From positions 5,639,127 to 5,703,126 of the forward strand of contig JACAXG010000031.1 of the NCBI GenBank assembly GCA_018881555.1: a stretch of 64,000 nucleotides of DNA, written 5' to 3'. The translations under genes were made by a program, and so were the position numbers. Below are positions 37,546-49,441 of this stretch, piece by piece. The stretch comes from Amblyornis subalaris (taxonomy: Eukaryota > Chordata > Aves > Passeriformes > Ptilonorhynchidae). The notes beneath the pieces were generated by a model that was not told the DNA's origin, did not search any database, and saw nothing but the letters and a program-made list of their open reading frames with translations. Every line of letters starts with the position of its first letter. Positions within the stretch are counted from its first letter, which is position 1.

Positions 37546-39197
37546 GAATAGGCCTAAAATCTGTATCAAATGGCCTTAATATTTAGCAGGCCATGCTGTT
37601 TGTCACACAGATCTTCTGCCATTTAAGTTATGGTATCGGTTTGAGTTTTGGGGAAAAAGGGTCCTCTAGCATGTTCTTCAAAAATTGATGTCCAAGAACG
37701 CTGGTTAGAGGCAGTGTGGGGGATTCTTTCAAAAGCAGGCTTTGGTAGAAGGTGATATAGNTCTTAGTTCTCCTGGTTTGCTCTCAGGCCACGCTGCTGC
37801 TGTGCACCTGAGCCCCAGTGCTAGAAATAANAAGGTTCCAAGAGTCGTGACACCAACAAAAGACACAAAGCTTCGCTCTGCTCCTGACAGCTTTTCTTTG
37901 CACCATTCCTCTCCCTCTGCAGCTGAAGAGTCTGAGCGTGTTCCAGGGGTTCTGCACTCCCAGTCCACCTGCAGCAGCCAGGGTCAGCCGGAGCAGGCTC
38001 TCCTCGCAGTCTGGCTTTCCAANTGGGAGTTTCTTACAGCATGGGCAACCTCCTTTCCAGCAAATCACAGGTGTTCTCCACATGGCGTGAGCAGGTGAGA
38101 GCACGGCTTTGCCAAACCATGACAGAGTTTGGTAGCTGAAACACAAAATCCGAGTTTGGCCTGAGATCTGAATCTGGCGCTCGGCTCCATCCTCTGCTCC
38201 GAGCCAAATCAAACTGCAGCACGTCATGAAAACCAAACACCGCCGTGCTCTGGATCGTGTAAGATCTGCATCCAGCTCCAAACTCCGAGGAGGAACCTCC
38301 TCTCTGTGCATGTCACAGTGGTGCTGATGCCCAACCCGTCCCCTTGTTAGCTGGGAGTGGTAGCACCCTGAGAGAAATTCGATCCCCTGAAACCCTGCCC
38401 CTAAAATTCCATGGGGAAGGCACTAAAACGCTGAGAAGGCATTGGAGGTGCAATGAAATTGCTGCTCCATGTAGCTTAGAAAAACCCCCAAACCACGAAA
38501 GAAACACACAAGCAAAATTTATGACTGGTTCAAGTTCTGAGGCAAAGCACCCCCCTGTCTTTTTGGCTCCTGAAGTCTCTTATTATTAGTTTAAGAGCTG
38601 CCAGGCAGATAGAGTAACTCATGCAGCCCACCTGTGCTTTTTTTAGTGGGGGGGAAATGCAAAGGATGTGTTCCATATTCTTCAGGAAATGCTCCTCACC
38701 GTGGAGTCAGCTCTGCTGCACCCTCATGAGCACCTGTAGGATATCTGCTGTGTGCCTGCCCACCCAGGCCATCCTGCTGCCCTGGCAATCCTGCTCTCAT
38801 ATTCTCTCTTGTGCTCTTTTAGTGTTGAGGGTTTTAAATAGCGAANAATTTGAATTTTTCTTCTTATGTATTTGGCACTTCTGGTAGAGCCTTTGACATG
38901 GAAAAAGGCTCATCTTTCAAANGCCTGTGGCACTCTCTGTGAAAGGTGATTTTTAAAAATCCATTTTATTTTGCTTCCTGGCAGTGATATCAAAGGAACA
39001 ATCAGTGCCTGACTTANAGCCAACAATTTATTTCCATTATAATAAACAGAAAACAATGGCATGCTGCCTTATTAGTTATTCACTTTCCAAGTCAACAAAG
39101 TGGGAGGGTTGGGATGAGATCTAACCAGAGATATGCTTTGATGCTTTCAGTTTGGAGAATTGGTCTGCCAGCCAAAATGCTGAGCAATGCCAGTTTT

Positions 39198-39243
39198 GGG
39201 GGGGGAGAAGAGAGGGAAGGAAGGGCAGAGGGAAGGGAGAGAA
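39198..39243 (+). repeat. Polypurine tract, 46 bases with one interruption
   Basis: From GGGGGGGGAGAAGAGAGGGA onward only a single C breaks an otherwise all-purine strand until GAATCCC. Such tracts can adopt triplex structure under supercoiling. Confidence 0.8.
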
Positions 39244-39658
39244 TCCCTGAGAGCACAGGGCAGCTCCTGGGTGTATGTGGGGTGTTCGTGACTGGCTCTA
39301 AGCAGACATTTGGGGGTGATTGTGGTCCTTGGCNGTCCCACACTAGAGGTGACATGGGGGCAAGGAGCAGCAGCCAGGCTGATTTCAGTTCCTTTGATTT
39401 ATAGCCACAGAGGATCCAGTGCAGTGCACACTCGAGATCTGCTACTGTGCTGCAGAACAGCCACTGCTGTGCTGTTTGCAGTGTGTGTTGTGGGAGCTGA
39501 TGGATCCAACCCAAACCACACGTGCACAGCAGCCCTGGTGCTCATCCTTCTCTCCCAGGAGCAAGCTCTTNGCCTTCCAGCACTGCCACATAAATAGGGC
39601 TTTGCAGGGAATGCTGCTGGGAAAAATGAGTAGCAGTGTTTGTACTTTGCTGTTTTAG

Positions 39659-39822
39659 CACTGAGTTCTCATAGGCAGAACATTGCAGGAGGGGAAACAC
39701 CTCAGCAGAAGCAGGCAAGTTAAACTGTTTGGAAGTATTTTGTGCTAGATCCNTAATGGTACAGAGTAATTATGGAAAACTATCTCACAAGAAGGTTGTG
39801 GAGGTGGGGATAAATGTGAAAG
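39659..39822 (+). other. Candidate non-coding exon, 164 bases
   Basis: TTTGTACTTTGCTGTTTTAG| lies upstream, and GTGAAAG|GTAAGTACT, the strongest donor-like sequence I noticed, lies downstream. The segment has no convincing reading frame, so if spliced it would fit a long non-coding RNA better than a protein gene. Confidence 0.14.
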
Positions 39823-41610
39823 GTAAGTACTTGCTATTTTTGTATATAGAAAACTGTGTTCNACTTCTTTCTTGGCATCATGATGCCAACAAAACCCAAC
39901 GAAGTCACAGGCTCCCCATTACCCTGAATGCGTTTCACCAGCATTCCTGGAACAATCACAATATCTATTATTTAACAGAGCAGAAAGCATGAACATGGGG
40001 CAAAGCTATTGATCATTATTTGCTTATTAATCCTCTCCCAGGACAAGCCACCCCGACTGTTTTGGATTCTTTTCTGGCCAATATACAAACATATTAAACC
40101 CACTTTTTGTTTTACTCACGGAATTGATGCTATAAACTGCCCAAATGGCTTGTAACTGAACCAAATTAACAGACAGCACAGGAGCTGAAGTAGATTGTTT
40201 GCTCTAGTGGAGGACTGCCTGTGCACTGTGGAGATATATACCTGTTCCCTACCTGTACATCTTTATTTTAAGGGAATTTCTGTTGGGATTCTTTAAAAAC
40301 AGAAGAAAATTGCAGATTTCTCCAAAGCCGAAAGAAAATTTGCCTTGCTCGGGAGGAGCAAGATGCCTTACAACCTGTTTTAGTAAAGGTTTGGCGTGGT
40401 GATCATAAACAGTTATCTTTGAGGTGACCAAACACAGCACAGAAAAATGAAAATACTTATTAGGAAGCAAGGTCTCCATTGAGCAAAGATGTTCAGTAAT
40501 GGTTTTGTGGTGGTTGTTGGTAGCCAGACCCATCGTTATCATGGAGGAGGGAATCTGAAGCAGGTGATATTGCACAAAAGATCAGTTAGGAATTCACTGG
40601 GCCACGAGTACGTGTGTGGTGATGATGATTTTCAGAGAGCAAAGTCATCTTACTCGATCCAAGCCTCAGAGAGTTTCCTGGACTGTCACTTTGCAGAAAT
40701 ACCCACTTGGAATGACCAGCAGTGGCAGCCTGTCACTTGTAGGGGTCAATTTTCGGTGCAGAATAGTACTCTCAGATCCTGCTTGAGCTGTTTCCTCTCC
40801 TTTGAACNCTCCTTCTGATTGCCAGATGCTCAATCACAGTCTGGCCCTCATTCTTCCAGTCCTCCCATAAAGGGAAGCAAATTTCCAGCAGAAGCTTCCT
40901 TGGGGGCATAAGGAAATTAGAGAAAGAATAGACCTGGAGTCCTTCATGTAGCTAAAAGTCNTCCAGTCAGACACTGCAGCCAAATTCTCTTTGCTGTGCT
41001 CAGTTTCAACATGATCAGCCTTTTTCNTAGCCTAGGAATTCTGGCTCCTTGCTTTATTCCAGGGCATCTCCCTTCAGTGGAAGGCATGTGATACCTAGCC
41101 TTGCTCCTCATAACCACAATAAGCCAAAGCATCCCACAAAAAGGGCTGCACTTCTTGCCCTCCTGCTTTTTTCTTGTTGCCTTCTGGACAGTAATGGATG
41201 ATGCTGGAATTCTTTCAGCAGACATACGAGCTTATCCTCCCTCCTCCAAACTCACCAGCGTTCTCTCTCTCCCATGCTCCCAATTTCACCCCATCAGCTC
41301 AATCTTCCTGCTGGCCCCCGCTCATTTTTCAGGCCAAAATTCTGTATGTTTGTAGCCACAAAGTCCCAGAGCGCATGTTCCAGCACGAAGGGATTTCATG
41401 GCTGAGGCCAGGCTGGATTGTGCCTCCTCTCTTGTTAAATGAGGCTGGGTGTGAGGCAGTAAACACTCATGGCGAGGAAGCTGCAGCTGGAGCCATCGCA
41501 CGGCGGAAAGGAGAACATGCCTAAATTAATCCCAAAAAAATAAGGCTGGTGTTTCCTAGGGCACAGCAGCCACCCCTGATTCATCTTTTTGTTTGTCCTT
41601 GCCATTTCAG

Positions 41611-41687
41611 ATATCCCTATTAATGTATGTGGTGCAAAGGCCTTTGTTGATCTATCACTGCCTTGCCTCTACAACCTTGCAGAAGAG
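41611..41687 (+). other. Candidate exon, 77 bases, unassigned
   Basis: The acceptor side reads TTTGTTTGTCCTTGCCATTTCAG| and the donor side GCAGAAGAG|GTGAAGG. With two bases completing an upstream codon, the frame is open (IPINVCGAKAFVDLSLPC and onward) and ends in phase 0. No family is recognised. Short length makes an open frame likely by chance. Confidence 0.18.
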
Positions 41688-42155
41688 GTGAAGGCAGGGC
41701 AGGGGGGAATGTTGTTCCTTCCATCTCACTGGTGTGCAAGGCCAGGCAGCAAAGCTTTGGGGCGAGGTGCTCAGAGTCACACAGAGGATCTGCTGAGGAA
41801 ATAGCAGCAGACAACAGGTACTGTGAACCTGTAATTTCTGCACGTCCTGCTGCAGAGGCAAATCCCACTCCAATGAAACCCCTCTGAAAGCAGGGCAGAT
41901 GCATGGATAGATGACAGAGATGTTGCCTGTTCTTTTCTCAGTCATGCAAGATTTCTCCAAAATCTGTTTTATCCAGCTGCTAACAGACAAAGCCTCTCAA
42001 ATCTGCATCCAGTGTTGTTTGGTCAGGGCATGGGGGTGGAAAAGCCCCGCACTGAGCAGAGATTCCTTGGAGTATCTTTAAGATCGTGGATCATATAAAA
42101 CAGTCCCCCCTCATTAACAAAAAAAGAAAAAAAGAAAAGAAGCACACAAACTTAC

Positions 42156-42262
42156 CATTGTTGAGTGTTTCTTTAATAGAATCAGAAACAAATTTGTGAC
42201 CTTGTGGCCCAGAGGTGGGAACACCATCTATAAACTTGCCCAGACATAGAAATGCATTCTGC
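42156..42262 (-). other. Candidate exon, 107 bases, minus strand
   Basis: The minus-strand donor AACAATG|GTAAGT is excellent, while the acceptor (CTCCTACTGACAG|) has a weak pyrimidine tract. One frame is open throughout (QNAFLCLGKFIDGVPTSG and onward) and extends further upstream without a stop. No family was recognised despite the protein-like look. The exon leaves phase 1, which would hit a stop in the next minus-strand candidate at 35340-35420. Confidence 0.17.
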
Positions 42263-42993
42263 CTGTCAGTAGGAGTTTGCCATTGAACATGTATATAAAA
42301 AAAGGCTGGTGTTACATTAGGCCAACATTTTTTAAATGCCACAGCTCACTTTATATGCCATGAACCTTGTTAATGCTGCTAACAAGAAAGTTAAAAACTC
42401 AAAGCTATAAAAATAGGAATGCCACTCCTAAGTAAATAAATATACATGAGAACCAAATATTCAGATACAAGCTCTGGAATGGCTCGTGTCCAGGGAGGGA
42501 GAAAGAAAAAAACATTAACCTGAGTTGTTTCTGATGCTGTAAAAGCTAACTATAGTCAGCAAAATTGTCTCCCGTTGAGTCTTTGCCTTAATTTCACAAG
42601 ATTCTTGGGAATTCCACACTCTAGCACGGAGGAGGTGTCCAGTCATTTCAGAAGTCAGGGCNGGTGGGCAGCAAGGAACATGCCAGCAAGGACAATTCTG
42701 TCCAGGACACTGGATGGGTCAGGTAGGGCAGGATATTTCTATCTGACTTAAGAAGAGACTGGTAATGTGGCAGCAGTGGGGAAAATGTTTCCATGGAAAC
42801 AGGCCNCCTACATATCCTGGCCTCTGCTGTTGGCCCTGGATCTGAGTTATTAGACTCAGTTTGGGCCTGTTAAACCCAGTCTGGGGTGTATCGTGAATGT
42901 TTTTGACAGCCTGGACTCTAAACTGGCTCAGGGGCTAGAACTTCCAAGGATTATTTTTGTCATTTACCTTCTAACTGCATATATTTTGGGTTG

Positions 42994-43093
42994 TTTATCA
43001 ATGCAGCTTTTTAACACTATAATGTAAGATTTGAGACCTACTCCTAATGTTGGGCCCAACAGACTTATGTGGGCTTGCCTCTATTTAGCAATG
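42994..43093 (+). repeat. Left core arm of ~600-bp inverted repeat
   Basis: This 100-base segment is matched, in reverse complement, by 43400-43497 at roughly 80-85 percent identity by eye. Shared blocks include TTTATCAATGCA at the outer end, TAACAC followed by ATAATGTAAGATTTGAGAC, TGGGCCCA, CAGACTTA, GGGCTTGCCTCTA, and AGCA with TG at the inner end. Weaker similarity continues outward to about 42950 (a TTTTTGTCATT block) and inward to about 43150 (a CTTGTGAAAAGC block). No terminal motif of a known DNA transposon and no target-site duplication were recognised. Confidence 0.8.
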
Positions 43094-43399
43094 ACACTTA
43101 ATTTTGTGTCTTCTAGACTTTGCTTGTGAAAAGCTACCTTTTTCCATTCCTTTNTTTACCTCCTGGAAATTATGAATAGTATATCTTAAAAGATAGGCTA
43201 TTTACACACACGATGGACTTTTGTTTACAGATTTTGGCAACATAAAAGAATATATAACTTATACACTTCTGTATATGAATCTAGAAAAGGTTCTAAAGTG
43301 AAGAAAAGTGGGAGAGAGTAAAAGGTGTTCCTTTCACCTTGCTTTGAATGCAGGCTTTGGCTTTTCCCAAGATTTCCCTGACCCAACCCCACATTGGGC

Positions 43400-43497
43400 C
43401 AATGCTGAGTAGAGGCAAGCCCCTGTAAGTCTGATGGGCCCAGAATTAAGACTAGTCTCAAATCTTACATTATNGTGTTAAAAGTTGCATTGATAAA
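43400..43497 (-). repeat. Right core arm of ~600-bp inverted repeat
   Basis: This is the reverse-complement partner of 42994-43093. The arms are separated by about 300 bases between cores, or about 180 bases if the weaker extensions (43335-43545) are counted. A transcript through the region could fold into a long imperfect hairpin. Candidate origins are a foldback or MITE-like element, two opposed copies of one old repeat, or a local inverted duplication. The sequence alone does not decide between them. Confidence 0.8.
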
Positions 43498-45184
43498 GCA
43501 CTCAACGGCCAAAAGAGTGTATTTTTAAAACTTTTTGCATTTATTCACTTCCACAATGACAGAAAAACTACTCCTGCTTCTTGTGAGGGGGGAAAAACCC
43601 AAACCCTCCAAGGCTACACTAAAGCCTAAACCATTTCAGAAGGTGATTGTCTGTCTCCATATGGAGATTATGGACACCATTATCAACCAATTACTAATGA
43701 AATCGATAAATGATTGAAATAAAATCCAAGCAGGAGGTAGGGATGATGTATCAGGACTATGTTGAGGAGTGAGACAGGTGGGAAATCCAACTGAGAAATC
43801 TACTTGTTGTATGGCTAATAAAAAACCCAGCCATTTTCTTTATCTCTTCAGAATTCAAATCAAATTTCATGCAACTATTTGGTCTAATTGAAACAATGAT
43901 TCCTTCATCTACCAGACTCAAAGTAGTCCGCTCACAGGAGAAAAATTAGTGGGATTTTAGCAGGAATAATTTCATTTTCAAGGCTACTGGTTACAACTTG
44001 GTGAAAAGTTTTCTCTTCCCCCCTTTAGTCTCAATAGTGGCTGTGATTTATTAAGATGTGTTTCCAGGATAACATGCTGAGATGATGATTTTTGTTGGAA
44101 GACCACACTCAAAATTGCACTGAAATTGGATGCAACACGGGAACCATCGTAATCAGGACTTCACCACTGGGGCCTAGGAACAATTTTGTGGAGGGTCATG
44201 TTGCATCTTGTCTAGGGCTTTCACGAATTAAAAATCCATTTATATATGAATTTTCAATCAAAGCACGGCCGTTCTCTGCTTTGATTTAGAGCACTTACAT
44301 TTTTCTCTTCGCCTCAAACATGGACTGTGTTCAGAGTTCTCATTTGAGTGTGCACCAGCATAAATCCTGGGAAAGATGTTTGCCTCAGCAGTCAAATAAA
44401 CTCTCTATTAATGCTGCTAAATTTCTAACACAAAGGACCAGAAAAGACACAAGGATGGCAAACTGTTGAATTGTTTTTATTTCACGCCAGCCAAGGCAGA
44501 TGTGAATCCTGACTTTTCCAATGGGATGTACTGCTCTAGAAAGTCTTTTCACCTAGTTTCCCTCTTTCCTTTGCCTCGGGAGTTTTCCAGCTGGGTGAGG
44601 CAGGCCCCAGTGTTTCTGCATGTGTGGNGTTTTCTGTCTGTAGATTGTTGCCTGTTCAGATTGCAGCACTGAGGCTTAAGTGCTGACGAAAAGCTTTATA
44701 ATAGAGTAACAACTGCTGTTAAAAATCAAAGGAAAAGAGAAAACCTGGAGAGGGAGGAAAAGAGGACTAACAAAGAATTTGGTTCTAGTTGATTGGTACC
44801 TCAGGAACACTAATATCACTCTGTAATTCTTCAACTAAATAATATCCCAGTTCCAGGAACAGGGTGGTTTGCAAGCAAATTTGGTAGGTGGGATTTTCTT
44901 GTGCATTGCAGGAGGGCCTGGAGCCTGTGANATTTCTTTGGTTATAGAGCCAAGGTACATAATTTCATTTGGAAATTCTCATATTCTTATAAATTTAATA
45001 TGCATAAATTGCATATTCTCCAGGTGTTGCAGTAACAATTCCATTAACTGCTAATTTGTGGTGCCCATGAGCACAGAAGCAGCAGGGGAAAGGGCAGAGT
45101 CTGTGACTGTCTCTGGATCAGAAGGCTTTTTTCNGCATTTATGCATGTAACAGGTTGGATCCTACTCAGTCCTTACAATTCTGA

Positions 45185-45290
45185 TTTCTGGATCCTTATT
45201 TCTTCAATGCAAATAAAATGAGGATAGTGCCTAGTTTCTTTCTGGAGAGTTTTAGAAATATTAATCAAAATTTACATTTATGGGCACCCT
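45185..45290 (-). mobile_element. Possible MIR-like relic, reverse orientation
   Basis: Read on the minus strand the segment shows a weak version of the MIR 5'-to-middle region. On the plus strand this is visible as CTTATTTCTTCAATGCAAAT, AAAATGAGGATAGTGCCTAG and GAGTTTTAGAAATATTAATC. The match is to the 'ttccccatctgtaaaatggggata' block and its neighbours as recalled. The sequence is AT-rich, so chance similarity is a real alternative. Confidence 0.25.
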
Positions 45291-47701
45291 CAGTGTGGCT
45301 TGTCCCCAGTAATGAATGAATTATTCCTCTGGAATCTCCAGAAATTGGGTTTCCTACCTTGATTCCTTCCTCTATTTCATTACTTACACTTTACATTATT
45401 TAATAGCAAACTCTTTCTTCTCCAGATTATAATCTAGGAACCTCTCTGGGCTAATCACCCTATACACNGGGGCGTTCCTTCTCGATGTCTCCTTCACTCT
45501 GAAACAATTCTGAGAAATGTGAAGAACTTCATCTCAACATGAGAAGTAGTCTTGGGACAAAAAGCTTCCATAAGTAGCTCACCCTGACTGGATGGGGTTT
45601 GTTATTTGTGGAGCAGTGGCTGCTGGAGAAATGCCGTGGCAGCCAGTTCAGCCCGTGTCTGTCACAGCAGCCTTCATTAATCGCGGCAGTGCGTGGAAAA
45701 GGCATTATCCTCATACATTTCTGTCAGGGATTGGGGATGTCCATTCTCCCAGGGTTGCCACACTCCTCTAAAACTCTGTCTACATGCAATTTGTTCTTCA
45801 CTCTCCTCTGCTTTTTCCTTTCCTTGTGTTGAGAGATTCAGCATTGCCTGTGGTACCTGCATTTCCTGCATCCTTTGCTAGCAAAGATGCAGAGCAGCAG
45901 ATTCCTGATCCCAGCCTGAGGTCTTTCCCAATGCACCCAAGTGGAAGAGGCAGGTTTTCAGTAGTCATTCAGCTACCTTTTAGCCTGTTTTCAAAAAAAA
46001 AAAAGGAGGAAAATGAGAATTTCTAGTAAAAGGAGAACAACGATATTCTTCATCACAATATTCTCAAAACTTTCTTCATCNTACCTTCCCGTGAGATGTC
46101 TGGAAACATCTCTGTGTTTCAGGACTGCCTGAGCAGTTCAGCAGAGGTGTCTGCTCACAGCAGATACAAGGAACAGCACACCCTGCCAATCCTTCCTTGT
46201 GCAGCTGCCTGTGTCTGCCCCCAGCAGGAATGTTGGCCGTCAACGCGTGCGGCATTTTCCCAGAGCTGCCAACGCGACTCCTCAGGTGGTATTATGCTGG
46301 GAGGGAGGGCTGGCAGAAGGAATCATTTAAACAAATAATTCAAAAAAATAATTCAGACAGCTCCAACTGGCTCTGTCACAAAGTCTGCTGCTCCAGCATA
46401 TATCACTGGAAATGACAGGAACCAGCCTTGGGAGAGCCAAGCTCAGCACAAACTTCCCAAGGCAAAAGGTGTTGGGCTTTGTGCCTGCAGGGTGTTTATA
46501 AAGCCATACTCTGTGCACAGTCCATCCTCCTGCTGTCTGGTGCTAATAGGAACAGAAATATTGGGATAGACATCTCATGGGTGTGGTCCTTTCCTACTGG
46601 TCTTGGAAATGTCTTCTGCCCTGTGAGGTGTTGGTAGGTACAGCTGAGGTCATATCACCTCTGAGGACAAGGGTCCAATTCTTTAGTCATCGTCTCTGAA
46701 AACCTACAGGGAAAACACCAGAATCCACAAAAGCTGCAAAGCTGAAGAAACTTTGCCTCTGTTTTTGGCAGCTCTTCCAACTCTATCCCTTCCTGCAAGT
46801 GTAGATGGGAATGATGCTGTAGAGGCAAAAGTCATAACTTCGTCCCAAAACAAATTCAAGAGGCTTCTATCTTTTCTTATTTGTGAGACAAACCTGGCAA
46901 TGAGAAGTTCTAGCATTTCGGAGAGAACTCTGAAGCTCTTGATTTTGAAATATTAAAACTTGCAAATCCATCTCCTGAGGGATCCAATAAATGGAATGGT
47001 GACTGGCAGTAAAAATTTCACATCAAATAGATGCAATATGTGGTTAATTTGAATACAGATCCTTNCACTTCAGATGTTGGGCTCTGATATAAACTGATAT
47101 GATAACAGTGGTGAAGAAACCCTGAGTTCATTTCAGCCAACATGTGGAAGGGTTGGAAAAGCATTAGCTCATGGTTGGAGCCCCCAGGGAATATTGAGCC
47201 TTTCTGCTGCCAGTGGTGCCATTTTTTAGCAGAAGAAACAGCTTAATTTGACTCTTATCTTCAGAGGCTTAAGCAGGAATTTGATGTGAGAGGACTGTGC
47301 AGGTTCCCTTGGCAGTGTTACTTGCTGTGTTTTATGAGTGCGTGTGATGACCTGGGTGTCTCCATGAGGGCTGTTTACAGCATGATCCCAAAGATAAATG
47401 AAACATGGCTAAAGCTGTTAAATTCCAGTGTCCCCTCATTGCACGGCAAGTCATGAACTCTGCTGAACAAAAAAAAAAATTGGAAAGAAAAGTGATCTAA
47501 AGTGCATCTCTTCTACTAAGAGCACATCATAACTTCAATAAAAATACTTTCTGTTATGAGTTTTTGTATCTGTTTATGAAAAGTGAACTGAAATTGTGAA
47601 TTGTTCTATAAATGCCAACTGAAATAAAATGTCTCAGTTCTGAAACCAAAAGAGATGTATTTAGATCATCAAAACTTTAATTTCATGGAATTCAGAAATA
47701 A

Positions 47702-47777
47702 TGTTTAAAAAAAAGAAACCCACAAAAAAANCCACCTCAAAACCCAGGCAAAGTAAACCCAAACAACAACAAAGCAA
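47702..47777 (+). repeat. A-rich low-complexity region with AAC units
   Basis: A8, A7 and CAACAACAA units form a purine/AC-rich stretch containing one N. No retroposon body was recognised beside it. Confidence 0.7.
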
Positions 47778-47816
47778 GACCCTCCTCTAAACTTATTTTT
47801 TTTATCTGTCTTTCAG

Positions 47817-47904
47817 TTCTGGGAGATGAAATTCTGCAAACCAACTCTGAACTCAGGAAAGGGAGGTACTACCAAGCTTGCTGTGCTGAGAGAAAATACA
47901 AAAG
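47817..47904 (+). other. Candidate exon, 88 bases, unassigned
   Basis: The acceptor side has a T-rich tract ending TTTATCTGTCTTTCAG| and the donor side ACAAAAG|GTAAAA. The phase-0 frame (FWEMKFCKPTLNSGKGG and onward) is open and ends in phase 1. It is phase-compatible with the candidate at 41611-41687. The peptide is not recognised. Confidence 0.14.
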
Positions 47905-49441
47905 GTAAAACAGAGTGACATCCTGGAGATGCTGTGCTCAGTCACGCAACTTCTTTGGAAGATGCAGCTCTCATCCAGGTCACAACAGTGGGACAGGATG
48001 TGAAACACTGCTACCAAAAGGCAGAATTCACAAAGAGCAAATGCAGATGAGCATTTAAAAATTGTTAATACCAAATGCTCTCTTTGTATCCGAGCATTAA
48101 TGGGTGGAGTGTTTCCTCTGCATTTTCACTGAGAAAATATTTGTTTCTTCTGGTGACTCACTCAGATTTCTGCTTCAAGAACCGAGCAAAGGTGAAAGGA
48201 TTTGTTCTGCCTTTTCCAATTCATATGCTGAGCATGTTTGTTTCTAGACAACTTGTATATTGAGTAGCATTTGTTCCTCTTTATTACTGTATTCTGCTTG
48301 TTGGACTCTTTTTGCAGCTCAGTCCTTGGTATGTGATTAAAAGTTTTAAGTGACACCTAATGCCCTGTTAAGTTGCTAAGTCCTACAAAAGCATCTGGAA
48401 ATTATATCTGTCTCTCTAGGTGGATTCTTGGAAGAGAATTCACTATAACTGTAATTCCCCCTTTACCTTCCTTCCCAGCTTTATCTCCTTTGAGACCTGA
48501 CAGGCAAAAATAAAGACAAGTTATGAGACAATTGATATAAAACCTGTGTACATGTAAATCTCAGTTACTGCACATAAAAGGAAGGAAAATCAAAATTAGA
48601 ACAGTACTGGCAGTTATGTGATGGGAAACCTGGAAGATTTTTGTTCCATCTTGCATTTGAAGCATAAAACAAGAAAATTTCAGGTAATGGGAATTTTGAT
48701 CCAGGCAATGAAAACCAGGGATGTACAGGGGAGGGAAGAGTGAGACAGAAAAATTAGTGAATAATCCTGTTTCTCTGAAAGGAATTAATGTGATTAATAT
48801 TACACAGATAAAAGTTATTACAGTTAGCACAGGTCAATCTGTAGGCAAAAGTTTCAGAAGGAGCTAATGCTAGTCAAAAGACATGCCTGAATCTTTGCAT
48901 CAAAATAACACTTCCATGTTTATACCTCAGAGTTTTATACCTCATTAAAGTCTGCCAGCATGTTTTGTGTGGGTTGGGAATAACGATTTCTGGGAGTTTT
49001 GTCACTTTAAAATATATGCAGCTGAAACTGCCTGGGGAGATATTGGTTGTAGATAGCTGGTTAAGAAAAGGTTTAATAATTCACATTCTTTATGTAGTGT
49101 ATTATTGACTATACATTCAACCCACACAAAGGTAGAGCAGCTGACATGGCTGGAAGCCATTTGGATCCCACCTCTGAAATGGAGGGAAGGATTTATGTCT
49201 AATCTCCTGCATGTGAAACAGAAAACATACGACTTCACATCAGGAGCAGGGGCAGCAGCGCTCGGGTTGTGGTGGAGGAAGCTGGGGCGTAACAGCGCTC
49301 GAGGATTTTCATTGTGGTGCCGCAGGGAGCAGTGCCAGGCTGGTTTTGACTTCTCACTTTATCTAAATTGTTCTCCAGCATTACAACCTGCACTGCCTTA
49401 GTGCAGGGGCAGTACAATCCCAAACATGCAGACCTCGTATG

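Larger units (their letters stand above)
32029..42949. other. Non-coding sequence with scattered exon-like segments
   Basis: The block 32830-33400 is GC-rich and open for about 150 codons on both strands, consistent with composition rather than selection. A 175-codon ATG-initiated minus-strand frame spans 37784-38311 with no family resemblance. The candidate exons in this span do not assemble into one convincing gene model. The remainder is unique, stop-rich DNA. Confidence 0.55.
43546..49441. other. Non-coding sequence, no gene seen
   Basis: AT-rich unique sequence with one A-rich patch and a doubtful reverse MIR-like block. No frame exceeds about 90 codons. I see no further structure. Confidence 0.65.

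Noticed and set aside
38040..38094. Short plus-strand segment starting ATGGGCAAC and ending before GTGAGA, resembling a first coding exon of a myristoylated protein
   Set aside because: Only 18 codons, poor pyrimidine tract upstream with an N, and no similarity recognised; it overlaps the unrelated minus-strand frame.
40618..40690. TGATGATG resembling a C box of a C/D snoRNA
   Set aside because: No CTGA D box at suitable spacing and no terminal stem.
40489..40818. 109-codon ATG-initiated plus-strand frame
   Set aside because: Length within chance and no recognised domain; overlaps an equally long frame on the other strand.
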